Positions 42,350 to 50,307 of a DNA stretch of 64,000 nt are shown piece by piece (position 1 is the stretch's first letter; each line of letters begins with the position of its first letter). Origin of the DNA: Paraburkholderia sp. CNPSo 3272 (GTDB lineage: Bacteria > Pseudomonadota > Gammaproteobacteria > Burkholderiales > Burkholderiaceae). The stretch lies in the NCBI RefSeq assembly GCF_024206495.1, contig NZ_JAMBPQ010000018.1:62001-126000 (forward strand), written 5' to 3'. The notes under the pieces were generated by a model. That model was not told where the DNA came from. It saw only the letters and a program-made list of their open reading frames with translations, and ran no database searches. Made by a program: the position numbers and the translations under genes.

Positions 42350-42453
42350 TCGAAGTCGCGCGGGGCGCCGGTGCTGCGGGAGTCGCAGCCGGCTATTGCG
42401 CGGCGGCGCGACCCACCGTCCCGCGCTGTCTCTTCTTTGTGAACAGGCTAGCC

Positions 42454-43248
42454 ATGAATATTTCGGACTATAAGGCGTTATTACTCGAACGCGACGGCGG
42501 CGTCCTGAGCGTCACGCTCAACCGCCCCGAAACGCTCAATGCGTTTGACGAGCAGATGGACATGGAGATGTCGCGGCTCTTTCTCGATGTCGCGGAGGAC
42601 GACGAGACCCGTGTTGTCGTGTTGACGGGCGCTGGACGCGCATTCAGCGCGGGGGGAGATATCGAGCACATGCAGCAGGTCATCGACAACCCGGCGTTGT
42701 TTCTGGAAGGCATGCAGCGCGCCAAGAAAATCGTCTTCTCGATGCTCGATTGTCCGAAGCCGGTCATCGCGAAGATCAACGGTCATGCAATTGGTCTCGG
42801 CGCGACGATCGCGTTGTTTTCGGATCTTAGCTACGCGGCCAATCACGCGAAGATCGGCGATCCGCACGTGAAAGTCGGCTTCGTAGCGGGCGATGGCGGC
42901 GCGGTGATCTGGCCGCAGCTCGTGGGTTACGCAAAGGCCAAGGAATACCTCTTGACGGGTGACCTTCTCACCGCGGAGGAGGCGGCACGCCTCGGCCTCA
43001 TCAATCATGCCGTGCCCGCCGACGAACTCGACGCGGTTGTCGATGCCATGGCAAAACGGCTTGCGAATGGCGCTGCACGTGCGATTCAGTGGACCAAGGC
43101 TTCAATCAATATCGGACTCAAGCAACTTGCGCATTCGATTCTCGACGCGTCGATTGCCTACGAGGCGCTGTCGAATTTGACGCAAGACCATCAGGAAGCG
43201 GTCAACGCGTTTCGCGAGAAGCGTGAGCCGGTATTCAAGGGACGTTGA
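42454..43248 (+). CDS. Crotonase-family protein with His/Asp active-site pair
   Basis: 264 residues. LNRPETLNAFDEQM near 22 and TGAGRAFSAGGDIEHM near 58. The first catalytic glutamate is missing (GHAIGLGATIALFSD). The region GDPHVKVGFVAGDGG has H138 and D147 exactly nine residues apart, the same spacing as His145 and Asp154 of 6-oxocamphor hydrolase, though the His122 equivalent is absent. It may be a hydrolase acting on a beta-ketoacyl or beta-diketone CoA ester or an unusual hydratase. It lies in a group with the amidohydrolase and an SDR. Confidence 0.86.
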   Translation: MNISDYKALLLERDGGVLSVTLNRPETLNAFDEQMDMEMSRLFLDVAEDDETRVVVLTGAGRAFSAGGDIEHMQQVIDNPALFLEGMQRAKKIVFSMLDCPKPVIAKINGHAIGLGATIALFSDLSYAANHAKIGDPHVKVGFVAGDGGAVIWPQLVGYAKAKEYLLTGDLLTAEEAARLGLINHAVPADELDAVVDAMAKRLANGAARAIQWTKASINIGLKQLAHSILDASIAYEALSNLTQDHQEAVNAFREKREPVFKGR

Positions 43249-43309
43249 TTTTATTGCGCCGGGCGCGGGACGAACCGCAGCGCCGGGCCCGGACAGGGAG
43301 TGATTGGAC

Positions 43310-44005
43310 ATGCAACGCGTAGTGGTGGTCACTGGCGGTTTTGGCATGCTGGGACGCGCGGTGGGTCGTGTATTTGCCGACAACGGGTGGAAGGTCGCGC
43401 TGATCGACAAGGCGCCTGCGCCAGACAAAGCCAATGCGGCACAATTGAATGCAGCGTGGTGGCGCGGCGGCGTCGAGCTGACCGATCTTGATTCGGCGCG
43501 TTCGGCGATGGCAGCGGCTGTTGAGCAGCTTGGCATGCTCGATGCCCTCGTTAACGTGGCAGGCGGATTTCGTTGGGAGACGCTCGTAGACGGTAGCCTC
43601 GACACCTGGGATCTGATGTACCAGATGAACGTGCGCACGGCCGCCACGGCAACGAAAGCTGCACTCGACTACTTTGCTGGCGGTGCGCAGGGCGGTCGCA
43701 TCGTCAATATCGGTGCCGGCGCCGCGCTCAAGGCAGGTATGGGGATGGGCGCATACACTGCGTCGAAATCGGGGGTGATGCGTTTGACGGAAGCGCTGGC
43801 AGAAGAACTCAAGGGGCGTTCAATTACCGTGAACGCTATCCTGCCGGGCATTATCGACACGCCGCAAAACCGTAACGACATGCCCGACGCGGACTTTTCG
43901 CGCTGGGTGCGGCCCGAGGAAATTGCCAACGTGATTCTTTTTCTCGCTTCGGAAGCTGCATCGGGTGTAACCGGCGCATTGATTCCGGTTACGGGGCGAA
44001 CTTGA
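43310..44005 (+). CDS. Short-chain dehydrogenase/reductase
   Basis: 231 residues from ATG 43310 (GGGAG upstream; an in-frame TTG at 43304 is not needed). VVVTGGFGMLGRAVGR near 4 is an unusual glycine motif (TGGxGxxG), VNVAGGFRWETL replaces NNAG, and the catalytic GAYTASKSGVMRL is intact. Short length and loss of the NNAG Asn resemble dihydropteridine-reductase-like and other atypical SDRs. It shares a transcript with the upstream crotonase and ends at the strong hairpin 44026-44057. Confidence 0.87.
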   Translation: MQRVVVVTGGFGMLGRAVGRVFADNGWKVALIDKAPAPDKANAAQLNAAWWRGGVELTDLDSARSAMAAAVEQLGMLDALVNVAGGFRWETLVDGSLDTWDLMYQMNVRTAATATKAALDYFAGGAQGGRIVNIGAGAALKAGMGMGAYTASKSGVMRLTEALAEELKGRSITVNAILPGIIDTPQNRNDMPDADFSRWVRPEEIANVILFLASEAASGVTGALIPVTGRT

Positions 44006-44025
44006 AGTTGCGCAAACTGGAAACG

Positions 44026-44057
44026 GCGGTTGACGCCTGATTCGAGGCGTCAACCGC
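44026..44057. terminator. Strong bidirectional hairpin
   Basis: A perfect 13-bp stem GCGGTTGACGCCT / AGGCGTCAACCGC with a 6-nt GATTCG loop, between the convergent SDR (+) and OYE (-) genes. Confidence 0.75.
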
Positions 44058-44068
44058 GTAATGGCGTT

Positions 44069-45226
44069 TCACGTGAGGCGCGCGAGCGAATCGTTGCTGA
44101 ATCCGAGAAAGGGCTCGCCAAGGCGGGCACGCCGAGCCCAGTTCGGGTCGTGCAGAAGCGAACGTCCCACGCCAACAAGGTCAAACTCGTTGCGCGAGAA
44201 ACGATCCAGCAGTGGTGTCAGGTCGGGTTGTACCGATGTCTCGGCTCCGGCCATGGAATCGTAGTAACCCTTATTAATACCGATTCCGCCCACCGCCATA
44301 GAATACCGGCCGGTCACTTTCTTTACCCAGCCCGCGAGATTCATCTCCGAGCCCGGGAATTCCGCGCGATTGAAATAGCGCGTGCTCGCCTCGAAGATAT
44401 CGACGCCGGCTTGCGCTAGCGGTGCGAGGATCTGTTCGAGCTCGTGCGGATCGTTGGCGAGGCGAGCACGGAAATCCTGCTGTTTCCACTGTGAAAAGCG
44501 GAATGTAATCGGCATCGTATCGCCGATCGCTTCGCGGATTGCACGCACGACTTCCGCGGCAAAGCGGCTGCGGGCCGCGAGATCCTTACCCCATTCGTCC
44601 GTGCGTTGATTGGTCTGCGCCCAAAGGAACGCATCGATCAGATAGCCGTGACCGCCGTGGATGGCGATACCGTCGAATCCGGCGGCCTTCGCAAAACGTG
44701 CGCTTCGACCGTAAGCGGCGATGACATCGGCGATCTCGACGTCGGTCATTGGCCGCGTTGGCGGCATGACCCGCTCCATGTAGGCTGCGTTGAGCGAGGT
44801 CGTGCGTCCGGACGGCCCCCACAGTCCCGATGGACGCAGTGGCGTGGCGGCAGGGAAGGGGCCTGTGTTCGCCTCTTTCATCGGCCCCATATGCCACAGT
44901 TGCGGAAAGATAACGCCCCCGCTTGCGTGAACTTCGTCCGTCACTCGTCGCCACGCGGCGACCGACTCTTCTCCGGCGAGCACGGGAATCGAATTTTCGC
45001 CAAGTCCTGCTTCGCCAAGCGCCGCCGGGTGGTCTACACCGACACCTTCCGTGATGATGAGGCCTGTCTCGCCCTGAGCGCGCCGCTTGTAGTAGGCGGC
45101 GACGTCACTGCCGGGCAGTCCATTGGGGGAAAAACCGCGAGTCATGGGGGACATGACGATACGGTTGGCAAGCGTGACGCCTCTAACGGCGAGAGGCGTA
45201 AAGAGCGATTCGGTGCTCATATCCAT
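44069..45226 (-). CDS. Old yellow enzyme family NADH:flavin oxidoreductase
   Basis: 385 residues (a second in-frame ATG 6 nt later is equally possible). VMSPMTRGFSPNGLPG near 24, GLIITEGVGVDHPAAL near 55, the active-site GIAIHGGHGYLIDAFLWAQ near 173 and NQRTDEWG near 193 identify the FMN barrel. It reduces activated C=C bonds such as enones with NAD(P)H. In a pathway with ring ketones an enone reductase role fits. It is divergent from the thioesterase gene. Confidence 0.92.
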   Translation of the reverse strand: MDMSTESLFTPLAVRGVTLANRIVMSPMTRGFSPNGLPGSDVAAYYKRRAQGETGLIITEGVGVDHPAALGEAGLGENSIPVLAGEESVAAWRRVTDEVHASGGVIFPQLWHMGPMKEANTGPFPAATPLRPSGLWGPSGRTTSLNAAYMERVMPPTRPMTDVEIADVIAAYGRSARFAKAAGFDGIAIHGGHGYLIDAFLWAQTNQRTDEWGKDLAARSRFAAEVVRAIREAIGDTMPITFRFSQWKQQDFRARLANDPHELEQILAPLAQAGVDIFEASTRYFNRAEFPGSEMNLAGWVKKVTGRYSMAVGGIGINKGYYDSMAGAETSVQPDLTPLLDRFSRNEFDLVGVGRSLLHDPNWARRARLGEPFLGFSNDSLARLT

Positions 45227-45322
45227 TCATATAGTTGACTTGCGTGCGAATAATGATACGCTATGTCTTGCCGATGAAAAAGGAAATATTGGCGCCGGGC
45301 AGATACGGCGTTGAAGAGGAGG

Positions 45323-45793
45323 ATGGCATTGGAACAAGTACATGCGCCGGCGTCAGATGCGCTTGAAGAGGGGGGCGAAAAGCTCATTCCCGAGGGCTTT
45401 GCATTGATGCCCGAGTTTGGCCCCTTCCATCAGATGTTCGGACCTACGTACTTTCGCAAGAGCGAGCGCGGGCACGTCGTTGGTATGTATGTGCGCGAGG
45501 CGCATCGGAATCTCGGCCAGATGATGCACGGCGGCGCCGTTTGTATGCTGGCGGATACAGCCATTACGTGGGCAAGCAAGTATTCGCGCCAACCGGCGGT
45601 GAAGGTGTTGACGACGGGCCTGACGGTCAACTTCATGGGCAACGCGGAGCCGGGCGACTGGGTGGAGGCCCATGTCGACGTTCTGCGTTCTGGAAAACGA
45701 GTGATTTTGTCGGACTGCCGGATCTGGGCCAATGCGAAATGCATTGCCCAGGCATCCGGGCAGTTTCAGGTGATGGGCGAAGTCGCCAGCTAG
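45323..45793 (+). CDS. PaaI-type hot-dog thioesterase
   Basis: 156 residues from ATG 45323. The AGGAGG ends directly before this ATG, so translation may truly begin at TTG 45329 (6-nt spacing, two residues shorter). The hot-dog signature is AHRNLGQMMHGGAVCMLADT near 68 with the catalytic Asp/His region, followed by VNFMGNAEPGDWVEAHV. It hydrolyses acyl-CoA or enoyl-CoA and may rescue CoA trapped in dead-end thioesters. Confidence 0.87.
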   Translation: MALEQVHAPASDALEEGGEKLIPEGFALMPEFGPFHQMFGPTYFRKSERGHVVGMYVREAHRNLGQMMHGGAVCMLADTAITWASKYSRQPAVKVLTTGLTVNFMGNAEPGDWVEAHVDVLRSGKRVILSDCRIWANAKCIAQASGQFQVMGEVAS

Positions 45794-45823
45794 TCTGCCG
45801 GCGAGGCGGGCGCGCTGCGAACT

Positions 45824-46534
45824 TTACTGCATTGCCCTGGCCCGAACCTTATCGAGCGTTGCGCGATACTTCCAGGCGGTCAACAGGATCCGATGAATCC
45901 GCTCGGCCCTGCGCTTGCGTTCTGCGCGCGTAGTCTGGATCGCGAGGTGCACTTCAGGGGCACCGGTGACCAGCGTGAGGAGGTCGCGTGCCGCGTTCGC
46001 GGGGTCGTCGATGTCGATCATGCCATTCGCCGCTGCGGCTTCCAGAACGCCCGTAAGCGGCTCTAGCATCGTCACTACGAACTGCAGAAACTGCCTGGCG
46101 ACGTCCGGGAAACGTATCGCTTCGCCGATCACCATGCGCGAAGTGTGCATGCTGTCGGGAATGGCCATGTGTTCGACGAGTGCATCGATGAGGGATGCCA
46201 GGTTCGTCGAAAAATCGCGGCTGGGCTCGATGTGCTGAGCGATCTTGCCGCGCAGATCGGACATCCCGCGCCAGACGATGGAGCGGAAAAGCTCTTCCTT
46301 CGTGCCAAACTGGCGGTAAACGGTCGTTTTGCTGACGCCTGCAAGGGATGCGATTTCCTCGACCCTGGCGGCGCCGAAGCCCTCCCGCATGAAGACCGAC
46401 TTGGCGGCGTCGAGCAGCCGCTCGCGCAGCTGGAGCGCGTCGTCGTGGGTGGGCCGGCCGGCCGTTCGAGGTTTGCCCGCCGCAGCGAGCCGTGAGGCTC
46501 CGTCGGGAGCCTGAACTGCCATAGGTTTGGACAT
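45824..46534 (-). CDS. TetR-family transcriptional regulator
   Basis: 236 residues with a basic N-terminal tail (about 1-30) ahead of the helix-turn-helix: RERLLDAAKSVFMREGFGAA then EEIASLAGVSKTTVYRQF. The C-terminal domain is of the AefR-like/TetR_C type (MVIGEAIRFPDVARQFLQF). It lies just downstream of the LuxC/LuxE operon, separated from it by the hairpin 46577-46618. Its target is unknown; the thioesterase, the lux-like operon or itself are the nearest candidates. Confidence 0.91.
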   Translation of the reverse strand: MSKPMAVQAPDGASRLAAAGKPRTAGRPTHDDALQLRERLLDAAKSVFMREGFGAARVEEIASLAGVSKTTVYRQFGTKEELFRSIVWRGMSDLRGKIAQHIEPSRDFSTNLASLIDALVEHMAIPDSMHTSRMVIGEAIRFPDVARQFLQFVVTMLEPLTGVLEAAAANGMIDIDDPANAARDLLTLVTGAPEVHLAIQTTRAERKRRAERIHRILLTAWKYRATLDKVRARAMQ

Positions 46535-46576
46535 CGTTGAGCGTTTGATGACGGAATTAGGGCATCAGTATACTCA

Positions 46577-46618
46577 CGAGCCCCAAGGGGCGCCAATCAT
46601 GGCGCCCCCTGGGGCTCG
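46577..46618 (-). terminator. Terminator hairpin of the LuxC/LuxE-like operon
   Basis: An 18-bp GC-rich stem with one mismatch, arms starting CGAGCCCCAAGGGG and ending CCCCTGGGGCTCG, and a 6-nt AATCAT loop. It lies 19 nt after the stop of the last operon gene. There is no T-run, but the stem is very stable. Confidence 0.7.
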
Positions 46619-46636
46619 AAGCGCTCGCGAAAGGGG

Positions 46637-48001
46637 TCAAACGTTGATCATTCCCCGCACATACGACTCCATCGTGCCCGCGCACGAGAGCTTGTCTTCG
46701 CCTTCTTCCAGGTCGGCATAGCGCCCAACCTGCCTGATCAGCGGTCCGTTGAGGCCGTCCGTGTTGCCGGCCGGTGAGAAGTCCACCGTGACTTTGTCGC
46801 CAGTGATGAATCCGCCCCAGTATCCCTCGGCCAGGAGGTCGAAAAACGCGAAGCGGCCCTCCATAGCGCCCCTGCCATCCGCAGGATTCAGCAGTTGCTC
46901 ACCGGACTTGTCGAGCACGAATGGAACGATCCAGGGGCAGATTGCGTAGCCTTGGGCTACTTCCGACCAGGGGCCGGTCCCGATCATTTCGGACATGCCA
47001 TAACTGTTCTGGACGTTCTCTGGGCGAATGCCATAGAAGCGTATGATCTGCTCTCGATAGTCGGCGGGCGCTGAGGTGCCTTTCAATCCGCCGCCGGTCG
47101 TGATCACGGTCTCGGGGTGGCAGATTCCATCGGCGAAGCCGCGTTGGCGGGCGCGCTCCACGAGCGTCCAGTGCAGCGACCAGTTGCCCTGCACGAGAAC
47201 GGGCACGTCGCGCTGCGCGAGCAGCTTGTCGAGAAAGCTGTCGATCATCGCGCCAGTATGGCGCTGTCGCGCCACCGCATGCTCCTGAAAAGCTGCGACT
47301 TCGCTGGGTTTGGCGGAGCCGTCGGCAATGGCACGACGCATGCGGCCCATCGAGATCGTTGCGGAAGCAAACACCGGCTCGTCGAACATCAGCGTGCTCT
47401 CGGCGCCAAGTCGCTTCGCTGCGCCGAGTACCGGTTCGATGTGACGATGCGCACCGGCCGGCGGCATCATCAGGAAGACCGGGCGCTTGCCGAAATCACG
47501 GCGGATCAGTTCGTTACCGTGAACGCCGAGTTTCACACACGACTCGGTGACGTTCTCGAGATCGGCTCGCGTCTGGTTGATGAAGCTGCATTTCCCGGAC
47601 GTGCCGCTTGAGCTGAACACGTAGTGTCCCGCTTCGCGCAACCGGCCCATCCATGTGTCGACGTCTTCCACGCCCGTCATATCGACGTCGCTCACTGGGG
47701 CGCTCGAAAGCGTCTGCAGCCACGCCGCGAGATGTTTCCAGCGGCCGTTGTCGATGAATTGCTCGGGGTAGCTCTTGTAGATCTGATGCGCGAACAGGAG
47801 CGGAACCATGTCCGCGTGGCGGTCGATGGATTCAACGCCCATGTCGTCCGCCCGGCGGCGCAGCAGCCTGATCTGGTTGCGGCGCTCGGCGAAACGCTCT
47901 TGCATGGCGGCGAGCTGAAGCTCGCGAAGGTCCTCAGGATGGTTGCGGAACGGATCGGCGTCACCGCGAAGCATTGCGTAAAATGGGTCCAGTGCGGACA
48001 T
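46637..48001 (-). CDS. LuxE-like acyl-protein synthetase, copy b
   Basis: 454 residues from the ATG at 48001 with GGGAG 7 nt upstream. SSSGTSGKCSF near 120 is the phosphate loop of LuxE-type adenylating enzymes, and NSYGMSEMIGTG near 310 the adenylation motif. It is longer than Vibrio LuxE (about 370). It shares extended text with copy a (DPFRN, ERFAxRRxQIR, YKSYPxxFI, RRAIADG). Near the C-terminus both have KLSCAGT; C440 here lies where LuxE keeps its acyl-carrying cysteine. It would adenylate a carboxylate and present the acyl group to the LuxC-like reductase. It is the last gene of the operon. Confidence 0.85.
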   Translation of the reverse strand: MSALDPFYAMLRGDADPFRNHPEDLRELQLAAMQERFAERRNQIRLLRRRADDMGVESIDRHADMVPLLFAHQIYKSYPEQFIDNGRWKHLAAWLQTLSSAPVSDVDMTGVEDVDTWMGRLREAGHYVFSSSGTSGKCSFINQTRADLENVTESCVKLGVHGNELIRRDFGKRPVFLMMPPAGAHRHIEPVLGAAKRLGAESTLMFDEPVFASATISMGRMRRAIADGSAKPSEVAAFQEHAVARQRHTGAMIDSFLDKLLAQRDVPVLVQGNWSLHWTLVERARQRGFADGICHPETVITTGGGLKGTSAPADYREQIIRFYGIRPENVQNSYGMSEMIGTGPWSEVAQGYAICPWIVPFVLDKSGEQLLNPADGRGAMEGRFAFFDLLAEGYWGGFITGDKVTVDFSPAGNTDGLNGPLIRQVGRYADLEEGEDKLSCAGTMESYVRGMINV

Positions 48002-48032
48002 GTCGTCTCCCGGGCAACGAGCTTCTGCAGCG

Positions 48033-48884
48033 TTAGCGATCGAAGTCAGTGGAACTCGACACGTCGAGCCACGCTTCAAGATTGTCCTGCACGGACGCGA
48101 GCTTCTTTCGGACGACGTCGACGGCATCCGGGCCGAGCGGCAACCGCAGCGGCGGGTTCTCCGCAGACACCGCGCGCACGACGGCGGCGGCGGCCTTGGC
48201 TGGATCTCCCGCCTGCGTGCCGTGGTAGCCGCCCATCATCTGGCGCATCTTGCCCACCGTTTCAGCGTAGGCAGGCGATTCGATCTCGCTCCATTTCAGC
48301 GAGCCGCCCGCGAAATTCGTGCGAAAACCGCCGGGTTCGACGATAGTCACGTGAATTCCGAACGGCTTTAGTTCTCGCGCGAGCGATTCGGACAGGCCTT
48401 CGATCGCGTGTTTCGAGGCGCAATAGAAGCTGCAGCCCGTGATTCCGATTACGCCGGCTACCGAGGAGAAGTTCACGATGTGCCCGCGTTTTCGCTCGCG
48501 AAAATGGGGCAGCACGGCGCGGATCACGTTGACCGTGCCAAACACGTTGGTATCGAAGAGCCGACGCGCTTCTGTGTCGGAGACTTCTTCGAGTGCGCCG
48601 AACAGGCCGTAGCCGGCGTTATTCACAAGAACGTCGATTGCGCCCGCCCGGCCAAGAGCCTGTTCGACAGCGCGCGGAACCGATGCGGCGTCGGTGACGT
48701 CGAGCAGCACGCCGTACGCGCGCCCGGGCGCGAGACTTTCGAATGGCGCTAGCTGCGCGTCGTTGCGCACAGTGCCCACCACCTTGTCACCGCGTGCGAG
48801 GGCCGCTTCCGCAAGGGACCGGCCGAAGCCGGACGAAACTCCCGTGATGAACCACACGGCCGGATTTGTCGTTTGCTCAGTCAT
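48033..48884 (-). CDS. Classical SDR (retinol-dehydrogenase-like) in the LuxC/LuxE operon
   Basis: 283 residues. FITGVSSGFGRSLAEAAL near 12, NNAGYGLFGALEEVS near 88, SSVAGVIG near 138 and the catalytic FYCASKHAIEGLSESLA near 152 are complete. The family includes enzymes interconverting long-chain alcohols and aldehydes, so it could reduce the aldehyde made by the LuxC-like enzyme to an alcohol, or work in reverse. It sits between the two LuxE-like genes with short gaps (31 and 37 nt). Confidence 0.9.
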   Translation of the reverse strand: MTEQTTNPAVWFITGVSSGFGRSLAEAALARGDKVVGTVRNDAQLAPFESLAPGRAYGVLLDVTDAASVPRAVEQALGRAGAIDVLVNNAGYGLFGALEEVSDTEARRLFDTNVFGTVNVIRAVLPHFRERKRGHIVNFSSVAGVIGITGCSFYCASKHAIEGLSESLARELKPFGIHVTIVEPGGFRTNFAGGSLKWSEIESPAYAETVGKMRQMMGGYHGTQAGDPAKAAAAVVRAVSAENPPLRLPLGPDAVDVVRKKLASVQDNLEAWLDVSSSTDFDR

Positions 48885-48921
48885 TGTGGAGTAGGTCTAC
48901 ATAATATTGAAAAGAATTGCC

Positions 48922-50307
48922 TCAATTGGCAATACGGGCTTCGGTCATATCCGCAATTTCTCCGCGGACATAGGCGTCGATCGTGCCGGCACACGAAAGC
49001 TTGTCGTCGCCGCCGGGCAGATCCTTGTAGCGCACCACGTCGCGTATGACGGGCGTTCGCACGCCGTCGATGCCATGGCCGAACTCCACGGTGACCTTGT
49101 CCCCGCTGATGACACCGCCCCAGCGGCCGTCGGCGAGCAGATCGATCATCGCAAGCCGTCCTTCGACGACACCTTTTCCGGCACGTGGATTCAGCAGCTG
49201 CTCGCCGGTGGAATCGAGCACTAGCGGGACGAGCCACGGCGGTACCGTCCACGCTTTCGCTTCATGGAACCACGGGCAGAACCCCGATACTTCGCCCATG
49301 CCGTATCCATCGTTGAAATTGGTCGCGTTGAAATTGAAGAAGCGTTCGCACTGCTGCTGGAAGTCTTCCGGCAAATTCGCACCCTTCTTGCCGCCGCCGA
49401 TACTGATGATCGTATCGGGGTGGAAGTCGCCGTCGGGAATGCCTCGTTCGCGCGCCGTGACTACGATCTGGTAGAGCATCCCCATCATGCCCATGATGAA
49501 CATCGGTTCGTGGCGCCGCTCGAGCAACTCGTCGATGAAGCGCCGGAAGTCGGCTTGCACACGCGCGGTGCGTTCACGATTTTCGTTCTGGAAAGCTTCG
49601 ATTTCGCTGGGCAACGCAGTGCCGTCCGCAATCGCCCGCCGCATGCGCGCCATGCGCGTGGTCTGGGCGGCGCTTTGTGGCACATCCGACATGTAGTGAA
49701 CGTCGCCAGGCAGTGCAATCGACTCGGCGAACTTCGCCATGCGCTCGGTACCGGTGTAGGACCCGGAAGAGGGCGTCAACAGGTACGCGGGATAACGGCG
49801 CGACCGATCGCGCATGGCGCTTGCCGCCCAGCGAATACCCTGGTCGAGCAGGCGCCAGCCGAGCTCACGGTCGGTTTCGCTCTGGTAGATGAATGACTGC
49901 TTCCCCGAGGTGCCGCTCGAACTCATCACATAGTGGCCGTTGCGGCGCAACTCGTTGATCCAGTCGTCGAGATTGGCGACTCTACTGTAGTCGAGCCCAT
50001 CGATCTTGTTCGTCGTAAGGGTTTGAAGCCATGCCGTGAGATGACGCCATTTGCCGCTTTCGATGAACGAATCGGGATAGCTTTTGTAGACGGCGTCGGC
50101 GAATAGCAGCGGCACTGCGTCGTCCAGCGTGCCAAGTTCCGTTACACCGGCGTCGCTGGCCCGCTTGTCGAGAATGCGAATCTGTTGACGGCGCTGCGCG
50201 AAACGCTCCCGTACGGCGTGCAGCTGAACGGTATGGAGGTTTTCAGGCGCGTTGCGAAAGGGGTCCTGCAGATCGGTGAATTGCAGGAGGGAGGAAAGGG
50301 CATGCAT
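48922..50307 (-). CDS. LuxE-like acyl-protein synthetase, copy a
   Basis: 461 residues from the ATG at 50307, which shares one base with the LuxC-like stop (TAATG) and has GGAG 8 nt upstream. MSSSGTSGKQSFIYQ near 132 is the phosphate loop, DGYGMGEVSGF near 318 the adenylation motif, and KLSCAGTIDAY near the end contains C439, aligned with C440 of copy b. Translational coupling to the reductase points to a stoichiometric complex. Two LuxE-like paralogues in one operon suggest two acids, or one active and one structural subunit. Confidence 0.86.
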   Translation of the reverse strand: MHALSSLLQFTDLQDPFRNAPENLHTVQLHAVRERFAQRRQQIRILDKRASDAGVTELGTLDDAVPLLFADAVYKSYPDSFIESGKWRHLTAWLQTLTTNKIDGLDYSRVANLDDWINELRRNGHYVMSSSGTSGKQSFIYQSETDRELGWRLLDQGIRWAASAMRDRSRRYPAYLLTPSSGSYTGTERMAKFAESIALPGDVHYMSDVPQSAAQTTRMARMRRAIADGTALPSEIEAFQNENRERTARVQADFRRFIDELLERRHEPMFIMGMMGMLYQIVVTARERGIPDGDFHPDTIISIGGGKKGANLPEDFQQQCERFFNFNATNFNDGYGMGEVSGFCPWFHEAKAWTVPPWLVPLVLDSTGEQLLNPRAGKGVVEGRLAMIDLLADGRWGGVISGDKVTVEFGHGIDGVRTPVIRDVVRYKDLPGGDDKLSCAGTIDAYVRGEIADMTEARIAN

